Positions 26,901 to 34,673 of a stretch of DNA of 64,000 bases are shown here, piece after piece. Source of the DNA: Streptomyces sp. NBC_00442 (lineage in GTDB: Bacteria > Actinomycetota > Actinomycetes > Streptomycetales > Streptomycetaceae); contig NZ_CP107918.1 of assembly GCF_036014195.1 (NCBI RefSeq), positions 5,580,001-5,644,000 on the forward strand. The letters are read 5' to 3'. The notes under the pieces are model-generated. The model was not told where the DNA came from and ran no database searches. It saw nothing but the letters and a program-made list of their open reading frames with translations. The position numbers were made by a program, and so were the translations under genes. Each line of letters starts with the position of its first letter. The first letter of the stretch is position 1.

Positions 26901-28710
26901 CGGTGTCCACCGCGCCGTCGAAGCGGAACACCCATGGCACGTGGTAGGTCGCCGAGCCCGGATACCACTGGTCGAGGAACCACAGGCCGCGCTGGAAGGG
27001 CGACAGCGGGGCCTCGGTGCGCCCGGAGCGGCTCAGCGGGGGGCGCCCCTCGTCCGCCGGGGCGGTCACCGCCGCGGCGAACTCGGCGAGCGTGGGCGCG
27101 TCGAAGACCGCATAGGGGGAGATCACGCCGAACGCGTCGGCGATCCGGCCCACCACCCGCACCGCGGTCAGGGAATCCCCGCCCAGCTGGAAGAAGTTGT
27201 CGTGCGCGCCCACGCGGGGGACGTCGAGGACGTCGGACCAGACGGCGGCCAGCAGTTGTTCGGCCTCGGTGCGCGGCGCCACGTGGGCGCCCTGCGCGGC
27301 GCCGCCCTCCGGGCCGGGCAGGGGCAGCGCCGCCCGGTCGACCTTGCCGTTGGCGGTCAGCGGGAAGGCGTCGAGGACCACCAGGGCCGCCGGGACCATG
27401 TGCTCCGGCAGCCGCGCGGCGAGGAAGCCGCGCAGCTCCTCGCGCTCGGGCGCGGCTTCGTCGGCCACGGTGACGTGCGCGGTCAGCCGCCCCCCGGGCG
27501 CGGTGACGACACAGGCGGCCACGGCCGGGTGCGCGGCCAGTACCTGCTCGACCTCGCCCGGCTCGACCCGGAAGCCGCGCACCTTCACCTGGTGGTCGGC
27601 GCGCCCGAGGAAGATCAGCGCGCCGTCCCGCTCGTCCTGGCGGACCAGGTCGCCGGTGCGGTACATGCGGGCCCCGGGCGTGGCGGCGAACGGGTCGGCC
27701 ACGAAGCGCTCGGCCGTGGGTGCGGGCCGCCCCCAGTAGCCCGATGCGAGCAGCGGGCCGCCGACGTACAGCTCACCGGCGGCGCCGGGGGCGACCGGGC
27801 GCAGCCCGTCGTCGAGGACGTAGAGGGCGCGCTGCCCCAGGGCGGCGCCGATGGGCACCAGTTCGTCGTCCGCGCCGAGGTCCCGGACGACCGAGGTGAT
27901 CACCGTCTCGGTGGGGCCGTAGGCGTTGATGAGCGCGACCCCGGTCGCCTCGCGCCAGGCGGCCGCCGCCTCCGGGTAGAGCCGGTCGCTCCCGGAGATC
28001 ATCAGTCGCAGGGCCGCGGGGACCCGGGCGCCGGCCCGTACGGCCGTGGCGATCTCCTGGAAGTAGCCGGCCGACAGGTTGGCGACGCTCACGCCCTCCC
28101 GGTCGAGCAGGCCGAGCAGTTCGCCCGGGGCGAGCAGCGCCCGGTCGGGAACGACCAGGCGGGCGCCGGTGGTCAGCGCGGTGAGCACCTGCTCGATGGC
28201 CACGTCGACGGTGGGCCGGGCGAGCGCCAGCACGGTGTCCGCGCGGGTCGTCCCGAAACACCGGACCGCCGCCGCGACATGCCCGGCGAGCTCCCGCACG
28301 GATACGTGAACGCCCTTGGGGACACCGGTGGTTCCGGAGGTGTAGATGATGTAGCCGGCGCCGCCGGGCCGCTCGGGGGCGCCGGTGACGAGGAGTTCGC
28401 CGTCGGTGAGGAACGCGGTCGCTCCGGCGTCCCGGGCGATGAAGGCGTTGCGCTCCGAGGGGGCCGCCGCGTCCAGCGGAAGGTAGATCCCGCCGGCGCG
28501 GAGCACGGCGAGCAGCGCCACCACATGGTCGGCGCGGTCGGCCGAGGACACCGCGACGACCTGACCCGGCGCGATCCGCCAGGCCAACGCCAGGCTGAGG
28601 CGGTGGAGTTGGACGTAGGTCAAGGTCCTGCCGGCCCCGAGCACCGCGGGGCTCGAGGGGTGGCGGCGCACCGCCGACTCGAAGGCGTCTGTGATGGTGT
28701 CTGAAGACAT
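23989..28710 (-). CDS. Initiating NRPS, A-T-C-A-T
   Basis: 1573 residues from ATG 28710. It begins directly with an A domain, so it should load the first amino acid with a free or later-capped amine. Domains: A1 (YTSGTTGVPKG ~123), T1 (LGGDSL ~513), C ([11 protein letters not shown] ~575; active-site motif reads HHIVWDEG ~697 rather than HHxxxDG), A2 ([11 protein letters not shown] ~1137) and T2 (IGGNSL ~1535). By-eye codes: A1 DVENIGAITK (some likeness to Orn-type codes), A2 DALQFAGGLK (not recognised). One of these could take the product of the neighbouring glutamate mutase cassette, but the codes do not show it. First NRPS gene of the operon and therefore the start of the assembly line. 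Confidence 0.95.
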   Translation of the reverse strand: MSSDTITDAFESAVRRHPSSPAVLGAGRTLTYVQLHRLSLALAWRIAPGQVVAVSSADRADHVVALLAVLRAGGIYLPLDAAAPSERNAFIARDAGATAFLTDGELLVTGAPERPGGAGYIIYTSGTTGVPKGVHVSVRELAGHVAAAVRCFGTTRADTVLALARPTVDVAIEQVLTALTTGARLVVPDRALLAPGELLGLLDREGVSVANLSAGYFQEIATAVRAGARVPAALRLMISGSDRLYPEAAAAWREATGVALINAYGPTETVITSVVRDLGADDELVPIGAALGQRALYVLDDGLRPVAPGAAGELYVGGPLLASGYWGRPAPTAERFVADPFAATPGARMYRTGDLVRQDERDGALIFLGRADHQVKVRGFRVEPGEVEQVLAAHPAVAACVVTAPGGRLTAHVTVADEAAPEREELRGFLAARLPEHMVPAALVVLDAFPLTANGKVDRAALPLPGPEGGAAQGAHVAPRTEAEQLLAAVWSDVLDVPRVGAHDNFFQLGGDSLTAVRVVGRIADAFGVISPYAVFDAPTLAEFAAAVTAPADEGRPPLSRSGRTEAPLSPFQRGLWFLDQWYPGSATYHVPWVFRFDGAVDTELLHAALDTVVARHESLRTVFVLGEEGPRQVVRATADVPFTVTDAPEGRLDELITATARLPLDLENGPLLRAHVLRRDGERTVLVLVMHHIVWDEGSLPVLERELKEAYEALRAGRPHRLPEPALQYTDYSAWRHHPASADAVTSQLTYWENQLRDVPQSEALPTDHPRPELQAFRGAHHSFTMPEPVARAVRDLARSEDATPYMVLLAALAMTLHRRSGERDLTIGAAVNVRGRAELTDLIGYFVNLLPLRLRIGPDTGFTDLVRQAREVSIGAYRNQEAPFDAIVDRVVTDPPQDRNPLCQVVLEMHALDSRPLTVDGMEVTRELHMHGVSRFDLSISVDDRGTGYTGRFEYDSDLFEPATIEALCDAWLGTLAAAVAAPAHRLFEAAAARTPDATALIADGTELSYGELERRANRLAHHLAGRGAGRGTVVAILVERGFDLVVALLAALKTGAGYTLLDPEFPPARLAAAAADSGARLLITHREEPVPFDWPGERVDLDAAAGLLAAAPEHAPDVPVTGDDLACVMFTSGSTGRPKGVAVPHRALTATYLGQDYARFGPREVWLQCSPVSWDAFALELYGALLFGGVCVLQPGQRPDPEAVADLTRRHNVTQLQLSASLFNFLLEEFPDVYAGVHTAFTAGERASVTHVAKALDMFPGLRVANGYGPVESLGLTTCHTVGPEDVAASSIPIGRPLNGKGVLVLDEALRPVPAGVTGELYATGAGLALGYWGRPGLTAARFVADPYGHGRRIYRTGDLGHQTEDGLLEITGRADDQIKIRGFRVEPGEIEDLLTRRPDVREAAVTVHRTASGTSRLAAYVTTGGVAADTEAILSCLAEQLPAHMVPSTLDVLDALPLNTNGKVDRTALPAPAQAAPAPAPAGSDVPGSDVPGTGRPAAVERLVIAAIRDVVGVDGVGRHDNFFRIGGNSLSAVRVAMRLTRETGTRVPPQLVFRAKTPSAIAEQLLQR

Positions 28711-28900
28711 GGTTCAACCCCGCTGGATGAAGGAGTCGGAGAACTGGGAAGGGGGGGAGGGGCCGCGATGCCGGAGTGGGCCGCAATACCCGTGACGCTA
28801 GGGCGGGTTCGACGTCCCGGCCGGAAGATGCGGGGGAAGATGAACGGCAGTATCGGCCGGCCGGGGACGGGCCTCGCGGCGCCAGGGTCCTTCGTCCGGA
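28711..28900. other. Gap upstream of the first NRPS gene
   Basis: 190 bp without a gene, between the stop of the FMN protein and the first NRPS start. It contains ggaagatg twice at 12-bp spacing (28823 and 28835) and GC-rich inverted ccggccgg motifs. No convincing terminator or promoter hexamers could be named, but this is the largest gap in the biosynthetic run apart from the repeat spacers, so an internal promoter is possible. Confidence 0.4.
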
Positions 28901-30187
28901 TCAGGCCAGGCACGAGCCGGCGAAGAGGTCCTGACGGCCGGGCGTCCAGACGTCGTCCGGATCCAGCGCGTCGGCGGAGTACTTCCCCAACGCGCTGATG
29001 AGGAGCCGCAGTTCGGCGGCCAGGCAGTCCAGGAACCGGATCAGTCCCCGGTCCGGATCCTCGGCCACCGCGAGCAGCGCGGCCCGCCCCAGGCCCACCG
29101 CGCGGGCGCCCAGGGCGAGGCTCTTGGCGGCCCGGCAGCCCTCCCACATCCGGCCCGACACCAGCAGGCACGGCGGCGGGTCGGCCGCGAGGCGGTGCAG
29201 CGCGGCGGAGAGCGGCAGGCCGACCTGCGCGGTGAAGGCGAGCGGCGCCCAGCCGGTGCCGCCCTCGGCGCCGTCCACGGTGACCGCGTCGGCGCCGGCG
29301 TCGACGGCGACCCTGGCGGCCTCGGCCACGTCCCGCCCGGGGTGCAGCTTGACCCAGACCCGTGCGCGCGGGAAGTTGTTGCGCATCAGCCGGATCTGCT
29401 GGCGCAGGATCTCCGCGGTGAAGGTGCCGGGACTGCTGGAGCGCAGGACATGGCCCCCGCCCAGGATCTCCGCGTCGAGCCCGAACCGGCCCTCCAGGCG
29501 GCCGGCCCGCGCCGCGTCCAGGACGGTCATGCCCCCGAGCCCCGGCTTGGCCCCCTGCCCGGTCTTCAGCTCGAAGGCGAGCCGGCCGGAGTCGAGCAGC
29601 GGACGGGCCGCGGGGTCGCTGTAGACGAGGTTCCACACCTCCGCGTCGGCGTCCTCGGTGCTCTGCTGCACCGCCACGCCGCCGCTGCCGTCGGGCAGTT
29701 CACCCGCGTACGCGCTCAGCCGGCCCAGCAGGGAGCGCGAGGCGTCCTCGTCCAGGCGGCCGTACCCGTCGACCGGGACCACGTTCTCCCCGATGACCAT
29801 CGGGACGCCCGCGGCGCCGGCCTGGCGGCTGAGGGCAAGGCCCGGGTCGCCGCCCGCGGCGCGGGTGGAGCCGAGCGCCGACACGTACACCGGCAGCGGG
29901 GCGGTGAACCCGCCGATCGTGGTGGTGAGGTCGACGTCGCCGTACAGCGGCTCGCGCCCCAGCTCGATCAGCTTCGCGAGCCGGCCCTCCATGAAGACGG
30001 GCGGAACCAGACGCATCGCGTCCAGTTCGTCGCCGACGGCCGGTGCGGTGGCGCCGAACAGCACCCGCCCGTAGGACTCGGCCGGCGGGAAGGCGGCCGC
30101 AGCGCCGGTCCGGGCGCGGCGGCGCACCTCCTCCTCGGGGAAACCGGGGGCGGTCACCGTCGCGAGGGTGTCCACGGTCGCGGTCAC
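28901..30187 (-). CDS. Stand-alone glutamate-synthase-like FMN-binding protein
   Basis: 428 residues from a GTG (30187) overlapping the stop of the upstream ligase gene (GTGA). Homology to the FMN/synthase domain of glutamate synthase large subunits is seen in FELKTGQGAKPGLGG (~230), VWVKLHPG and VDGAEGGTGWAPL (~318), i.e. the TIM-barrel flavin and substrate sites. The N-terminal glutaminase domain is absent, and the three clustered cysteines that hold the 3Fe-4S cluster in true GOGAT are not found, so it looks like a flavin-only enzyme. It is embedded with glutamate mutase and an AsnRS-like ligase, suggesting a redox or amination step on a glutamate- or methylaspartate-derived precursor. The reaction is unknown to me. 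Confidence 0.85.
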   Translation of the reverse strand: MTATVDTLATVTAPGFPEEEVRRRARTGAAAAFPPAESYGRVLFGATAPAVGDELDAMRLVPPVFMEGRLAKLIELGREPLYGDVDLTTTIGGFTAPLPVYVSALGSTRAAGGDPGLALSRQAGAAGVPMVIGENVVPVDGYGRLDEDASRSLLGRLSAYAGELPDGSGGVAVQQSTEDADAEVWNLVYSDPAARPLLDSGRLAFELKTGQGAKPGLGGMTVLDAARAGRLEGRFGLDAEILGGGHVLRSSSPGTFTAEILRQQIRLMRNNFPRARVWVKLHPGRDVAEAARVAVDAGADAVTVDGAEGGTGWAPLAFTAQVGLPLSAALHRLAADPPPCLLVSGRMWEGCRAAKSLALGARAVGLGRAALLAVAEDPDRGLIRFLDCLAAELRLLISALGKYSADALDPDDVWTPGRQDLFAGSCLA

Positions 30188-31176
30188 GGCGAGACCACCC
30201 CGGGGAGCTTGGGGAAGGCGCTGGCCTGCCAGGCCGCGTCGCGGCCCGCGACGTACCGCGTCAGCCGCTCGACGCCGATGCCGAAGCCCGAGCTCGCGGG
30301 CACGCCCTCGCGCACCAGGTCCAGGTACCAGCGGTACTTGTCCGGGTTCTCGCCGGTCTCGCGGATCCGGGTGACGATGGCGGCGTAGTCGTTGGTCCGC
30401 TCGCTGCCGCTGCACAGTTCGCCGTAGCCCTCGGGCGCGATCAGGTCGAAGTTGCGCAGCACGCCGGGTTCGGTGCGGGACTCGCGGTCGTAGAAGCCGC
30501 GCGAGCCCTTGGGATAGTCGGTCACGAAGAACGGGCGGCTCGCCTTGTCCGAAAGCAGCGCCTCGCCCGCCCAGTCGATCTCCGCGTCCGGGTTCTGGTC
30601 GTGTCCCGACGCCCGCAGGCCGGCGACCGCCTCGGCGTGCGTGGTCCGGCCGAAGCCGCCGCGCAGCAGGTCGGCGAACGCGTCGACGTCGCGGCCCAGC
30701 AGGGCGAAGTCGTCGGGCAGCGCGGCACTGGTGCGGCCCACCACATGGACCACGAGCTCCTCCAGGAGGTCGAGCACCTGGTCCCGCCCCGCGCCCGCGA
30801 CCTCCACGTCCAGCTGGTGGAACTCGGCGAGGTGCCGGTGGGTGTCGGTGGTCTCCAGCGGCTCCAGGCGGACGTTGGGGGCGATGCAGAAGATCTTGTC
30901 GAAGGCGAGCAGGGAGGCCTGCTTGTAGAGGATGGCGCTGGTCATGAGCTTGTAGCGGTGGCCGTAGAAGTCGACGTCGACCTGCTTGGCGCCGCGGGAG
31001 CCGGGATCGGTGACCGGGCCGATCACCGGCGGGAGCAGCTCGGTGAATCCGGCCGCCGTGAGGAACTCGCGGGCGGCACCCAGCAGATGGTTCTGGATCC
31101 GCAGGGTGCTGCGGGTCGCGGGAGAGGTGAGGTGCGCCCGGGGAGCGGGCAGGGGTGAGCGGACGTCGTCGGGCAT
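30184..31176 (-). CDS. Asparaginyl-tRNA-synthetase-like amide ligase (AS-AR type)
   Basis: 330 residues with a class II synthetase core only: motif 2 as NVRLEPLETTDTHRHLAEF (~100-118) with FHQLDVE, and motif 3 as GFGIGVERLTRY near the C-terminus. The N-terminal anticodon-binding domain of AsnRS/AspRS is missing. This architecture, including the YGELCSGSER and PFFVTDYP segments, matches the archaeal 'asparagine synthetase related to AsnRS' (AS-AR), which makes Asn from Asp and ammonia through an adenylate. Placed between glutamate mutase and a GOGAT-like flavoprotein in an NRPS operon, it probably amidates or activates an Asp-like acid such as 3-methylaspartate. Start ATG has GGAGA upstream. 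Confidence 0.85.
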   Translation of the reverse strand: MPDDVRSPLPAPRAHLTSPATRSTLRIQNHLLGAAREFLTAAGFTELLPPVIGPVTDPGSRGAKQVDVDFYGHRYKLMTSAILYKQASLLAFDKIFCIAPNVRLEPLETTDTHRHLAEFHQLDVEVAGAGRDQVLDLLEELVVHVVGRTSAALPDDFALLGRDVDAFADLLRGGFGRTTHAEAVAGLRASGHDQNPDAEIDWAGEALLSDKASRPFFVTDYPKGSRGFYDRESRTEPGVLRNFDLIAPEGYGELCSGSERTNDYAAIVTRIRETGENPDKYRWYLDLVREGVPASSGFGIGVERLTRYVAGRDAAWQASAFPKLPGVVSP

Positions 31177-31220
31177 GGTGGGTCTCCGGTCGTCGGGTTC
31201 GCTGAAGGGGGGCGCCTGTA

Positions 31221-31306
31221 CGGGCGTGGGCCGGGCCGAGTGGTGCGGGCGTGGGCCGGGCCGAGTGGTGCGGGCGGTGCGGGCGGTGCGGGCGGTGCGG
31301 GCGGTG
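31221..31306. repeat. Tandem repeats between glutamate mutase and the ligase gene
   Basis: A perfect 25-bp tandem duplication (31221-31245 and 31246-31270) is followed by four perfect copies of cgggcggtg (31271-31306). On the minus strand an ATG overlapping the mutase stop (ATGA, 31340-31343) opens a frame that reads Pro/Ala repeats through this spacer, but it is out of frame with the ligase. Third tandem-repeat spacer in the operon. Confidence 0.85.
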
Positions 31307-31339
31307 CGGGTCGGGCAGGTGGTGCGGGCGGGGCGGTGG

Positions 31340-32602
31340 TCATACGCCGCTGAAGGCCCGTTGGTCGAAGGTGCGCCGCACGTGGGAGAGGGCGCCGAGC
31401 AGATCGGCGGAGCCGACGATCGCCCGCCCGCCCCGCACCCGTCGGCCCGGCAGCGGCAGCGCCCCGGTCTCGGCCCACTGGAGGCGGCCCTCGGAGTCGA
31501 GGAGGCTGCGCACCCGGCCCGCGTTGTCGGGATGGAGGCAGTACGGAACGTCCAGGTATCCCTTGGCGAAGGCGAGCACCAGCGCCCGGCCGATGTCGTC
31601 GTCGAGATCGAGGACGGCCTCGACCAGCGCCCGCGCCTCGGCGTGGATCCCCGTGTCGGGGACCGGCCCGGCGGACGGGGGCGTCGCGGCGGCGGTGGCG
31701 GCGGCGGTCTCCAGGGCGCGGACGTTCTCCTCGACGGTCGGGATCCGGTGCGCCTCGGCCGTCGTCTTCACCACGAGCCGGGCCGCGCCGGTGCGCACCG
31801 CGAGCCGGGCCGCCTCGTCCAGGAGCAGTTGGGCGCCGCCCGGCGAGAGCGGGTACAGGCCCATGTAGGCGTAGAGCACCACGTGCCAGTCCACGTCCGG
31901 CAACAGCTCGGCCGCGAGCGCCGCGAGGACGGTGAGGGCCTCCTCGTCCTGGTGGGCGTTGGCCTGCTGGGCGTAGCTGAGCGAGATGCTGCGCAGGCCG
32001 TGCCGGCGGAAGAAGAGCGCTTCGAGGACGCTGAGGGCGACCAGCAGCGCGGGCGGGCAGAGCTGGCCCATCATGCAGCCGCCGAAGGTCTCCAGGTGCG
32101 GCAGGACATCACCCTGGTGCGCCTCGGCCAGCAGGCCGCAGCACCGCTCCCAGTCGGCCACCGCGGTGGCCAGCGGGACGCGGCTGTAGGGCAGGCAGTA
32201 CGAGACGGGGCCGCCCTCGGTCGCGTGCAGCCCGCAGGCCTGGAGCGCGGCGAAGACCGGTCCTGGACGGGCCGAGCCGTGCCGGACCTGGACCGGGAAG
32301 TCCGGCCCGCAGATCCCTTCGAGGACGCCCCGGGTGACCCGGGGCGCGTGGGTGGCGATGGGGTAGCCGTTGAGCGGGGCGCCCTGCGCCACCGCCCGCC
32401 GGGCCGCGGCCAGTTCACCGGTCCTGGTGTAGCTGTCCACGGTGATGGTGCCGACCGTGGTGGCCGCGGCGAGGCGCGTGGCGTGCAGGCCCGCACGCAT
32501 CGGGCCGGGGCGGCTCATCCCCATGCGCGGCTGCACGACCAGGGTGCCCGCGGCCCGCGCACGGGCCACGAAGCCGCCGAACGAGACCGGGGGCGCCGTC
32601 AT
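31340..32602 (-). CDS. Glutamate mutase large (epsilon) subunit, methylaspartate mutase
   Basis: 420 residues from ATG 32602, which overlaps the stop of the small-subunit gene (ATGA). Similarity to the GlmE/MutE TIM-barrel subunit is seen in TLVVQPRMGMSRPGPM (~20), the substrate-side segments GTITVDSYTRTG and GYPIATHAPR, HGSARPGPVF (~105) and CMMGQLCPPALLVALS. Together with the cobalamin-binding small subunit it should convert L-glutamate to threo-3-methylaspartate by an adenosylcobalamin radical reaction, as in clusters for friulimicin-type lipopeptides and vicenistatin. It is somewhat shorter than the roughly 480-residue clostridial enzyme. Confidence 0.88.
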   Translation of the reverse strand: MTAPPVSFGGFVARARAAGTLVVQPRMGMSRPGPMRAGLHATRLAAATTVGTITVDSYTRTGELAAARRAVAQGAPLNGYPIATHAPRVTRGVLEGICGPDFPVQVRHGSARPGPVFAALQACGLHATEGGPVSYCLPYSRVPLATAVADWERCCGLLAEAHQGDVLPHLETFGGCMMGQLCPPALLVALSVLEALFFRRHGLRSISLSYAQQANAHQDEEALTVLAALAAELLPDVDWHVVLYAYMGLYPLSPGGAQLLLDEAARLAVRTGAARLVVKTTAEAHRIPTVEENVRALETAAATAAATPPSAGPVPDTGIHAEARALVEAVLDLDDDIGRALVLAFAKGYLDVPYCLHPDNAGRVRSLLDSEGRLQWAETGALPLPGRRVRGGRAIVGSADLLGALSHVRRTFDQRAFSGV

Positions 32603-33042
32603 GCCGCCACCGCGGTCGAGCGGCGTGACAGGTACGACGTGAACCGGCCGATCGCCCCGGTCCCGGTGAAGACCTCGTCGAAGCCGGCCTTCCGCAAGGC
32701 GTGGCCCGCCTGCGCGTCGGCCTCGTCGGTGATGCCGAGCTTCCCGCCGATCACCGTGGGCGTGGCGAGGAGTTCGGGCTCCGCGCGCAGCCGCGCGATC
32801 ACCCGCAGACCGTCCAGCCGGCCGTGTCCGTTCACGCTGCTGAGCACGATCAGGTCCGGTCTCGCACGTCTGCAGTGGTCGACGAGCAGGTCGTCGGGGA
32901 CGCAGGCCCCCAGGTTGGTGACCCGGTGTCCGTGTTCCTCCAGCAGGAGTTGGAGGTACACCAGGTTCCAGGTGTGCGCGTCCGACGCCATGGTCGATAC
33001 GACGATGTCCAGGGCTTCGGGCGCGGCGGCGGTGAACGTCAC
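32599..33042 (-). CDS. Glutamate mutase small (sigma) subunit, cobalamin-binding
   Basis: 147 residues from GTG 33042 (GAGGA 6 nt upstream). It is a B12-binding domain: MASDAHTWNLVYL near residue 18 carries the D-x-H of the DxHxxG cobalamin motif, followed by PDLIVLSSVNGHG and TVIGGKLGI. The final Gly of DxHxxG is Asn here, a departure from the family. Coupled by ATGA overlap to the large subunit. Expected to carry the adenosylcobalamin cofactor for glutamate to 3-methylaspartate rearrangement, providing a non-proteinogenic residue to the peptide. Confidence 0.87.
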   Translation of the reverse strand: MTFTAAAPEALDIVVSTMASDAHTWNLVYLQLLLEEHGHRVTNLGACVPDDLLVDHCRRARPDLIVLSSVNGHGRLDGLRVIARLRAEPELLATPTVIGGKLGITDEADAQAGHALRKAGFDEVFTGTGAIGRFTSYLSRRSTAVAA

Positions 33043-33108
33043 GGCAATCCTCGTCAGGTGGTGTGGTCGGTAAGGGGCGCGGGCAAGGGAGGGGCCGGCG
33101 GGGGAGGG

Positions 33109-34422
33109 TCAGGAAGCGAGCGCTTCCACGAGCGCCCGCGCGGTGTGCCCGCCGGCGGCCGGGGCAGGGGCGAGGGCCCCGGCCGGTTCCCGGCACACGG
33201 CGCGCGAGAGGTTGAGGACGGCGAAGCGGGCACCGTCCCGGGACGGAACCAGCCGGACCAGGCCGCGCAGCAGCAGCTCGTGCACCGTCTGGAGGAACTC
33301 CGGCGCCGAGTGCCCGCTCGACGCGACGGCCTCGTCCACCGACCAGTCGCGCGCCGACACGGCAAGGAGCACCAGCAACTCCCGCTGCCGCTCGGTCAGC
33401 AGGCGGTGCGCCTCGTCCAGGGCGTGGCGCAGGTCGCCGCGTTCGCACAGGGTCACCGGCGGCGCGGGCAGGCTGAAGGGGGTGGCGGCCAGCCTGGCCA
33501 GCAGCGAGGCGGGCGACTCCAGCAGCGTCCAGCCCGCGGCGTACTCCAGGGCCCGGGGCAGCCCGTCCAGGTACCGGCAGAGTTCGGCGATCTCGGGCCG
33601 GTCGGCCGGGTCGAGCGCCAGACCGGGGCGCAGCCGCCGCATATGGGCCAGGAGCAGACGCGCGGCCGCGCTCTCCATGGCGTCGGCGGGGTCGGTGCCC
33701 GGTCCGGGCACCGACAGCGGCGCCAGCGGGACCACCTGTTCGCCGTCCAGCCCCAGCGGCGTCCTGGAGGTGATCAGGACCCGCACCTCGGGGCAGTGGC
33801 GGAACAGGTCGTCCAGGACGGCGGATCCGACGGTGGCGTCGGCTCCGTCGAGGACCAGCAGCGTGGGCCGGTCGCCGATCAGGCCGGCGAGGGAGTCGAA
33901 CCGGCCCGGCCCGCCGGGCGTGCCCGTCCGGCTCGCGGGGCCGGCACCGGCCGCCGTGGCCTCCCGCCCGCAGGCCACCCAGCGGACCGGCCATCCGGCC
34001 GACTGGTGCACGCGCCAGGCCACGTCCAGCGCGAGCCGGGACTTGCCCACGCCGCCGAGACCGACCAGGGACAGCAGGCGGTCGCCGTGCGCGGTCAGGG
34101 CCTGGGTGAGGGTCTCGGCCTCTGCCTCCCGCCCGATGATCGCGCCCCGCGGCGCGGGCGGCGCGACCGTCTCCTCGACGTGGGCCCGCCGGCGTGCCGC
34201 GGCCTCGAAGACGGAGCGCGTGCGGCCCCGCAGACCGAGGGCGTCCGCCACCAGGCGCACCGTCTCCTGGCGCGGGCGCTGCACGCGGCCCGCCTCCATG
34301 TCCCGTACGGCCCGCACGCTGAGCGACGCGTGGTCGGCCAGGCACTGCTGGGTGAGGCCCGCCCGTTCCCGCTGGAACTTGAGCAGCTCCCCGAAACTGG
34401 ACACCGCCGGTACGCCGTCCAT
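33109..34422 (-). CDS. XRE-HTH / NB-ARC ATPase transcriptional regulator
   Basis: 437 residues. An N-terminal XRE helix-turn-helix (about 10-65; RERAGLTQQCLADHASLSVRAVRDMEAG) is followed by an STAND/NB-ARC-type ATPase with Walker A GLGGVGKS (~122), a Walker B-like TLLVLDGAD and the VLITSRTPL sensor motif. No TPR tail is evident. Start ATG has GGGGAGGA 5 nt upstream. It is the first gene of the minus-strand run that continues with glutamate mutase and the NRPS genes (66 bp gap), so it is a good candidate cluster-situated regulator. Confidence 0.9.
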   Translation of the reverse strand: MDGVPAVSSFGELLKFQRERAGLTQQCLADHASLSVRAVRDMEAGRVQRPRQETVRLVADALGLRGRTRSVFEAAARRRAHVEETVAPPAPRGAIIGREAEAETLTQALTAHGDRLLSLVGLGGVGKSRLALDVAWRVHQSAGWPVRWVACGREATAAGAGPASRTGTPGGPGRFDSLAGLIGDRPTLLVLDGADATVGSAVLDDLFRHCPEVRVLITSRTPLGLDGEQVVPLAPLSVPGPGTDPADAMESAAARLLLAHMRRLRPGLALDPADRPEIAELCRYLDGLPRALEYAAGWTLLESPASLLARLAATPFSLPAPPVTLCERGDLRHALDEAHRLLTERQRELLVLLAVSARDWSVDEAVASSGHSAPEFLQTVHELLLRGLVRLVPSRDGARFAVLNLSRAVCREPAGALAPAPAAGGHTARALVEALAS

Positions 34423-34562
34423 GCCGATCCTCCCCGGTCACACGCTGGTCGATGACGTGCGGGGCCGTGGCCGGCCGCCGCACGGCACCGATGGTCACCG
34501 AGGGGGATCTACGCCGGCTCGTCGTCGCGTGACGGGCCCGGCGACGGCGCGTGACCCGACGA

Positions 34563-34581
34563 ATATCGGCTGTATATCGGC
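34563..34581. promoter_or_regulatory. Candidate SARP box (11-bp phased direct repeat)
   Basis: atatcggc at 34563-34570 is repeated exactly 11 bp on at 34574-34581; on the minus strand it reads GCCGATATACAGCCGATAT. Heptamer direct repeats with one-helical-turn phasing are the usual binding sites of SARP activators, and a SARP gene is the neighbour. It lies between the divergent starts of the XRE regulator (141 bp away) and the small secreted protein (93 bp away); which promoter it serves is unclear. Confidence 0.45.
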
Positions 34582-34673
34582 GGCGGCCAGACTCGGTGAC
34601 GAGCGAACGGGGCGGACCGGCCCGGGACCTCACTCACCTCACGAACACGCCACGGCAGAGCGGACGGCAACCC

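Noticed and set aside
24139..28704. Plus-strand frame of 1521 codons antisense to the initiating NRPS
   Set aside because: Same type of GC-bias shadow; no motif, no ribosome site, opposite strand has clear NRPS domains.
31023..31343. Pro/Ala-repeat reading frame starting in the ATGA at the mutase stop
   Set aside because: It runs out of frame into the AS-AR-like gene and has no ribosome site of its own; kept only as a repeat description.
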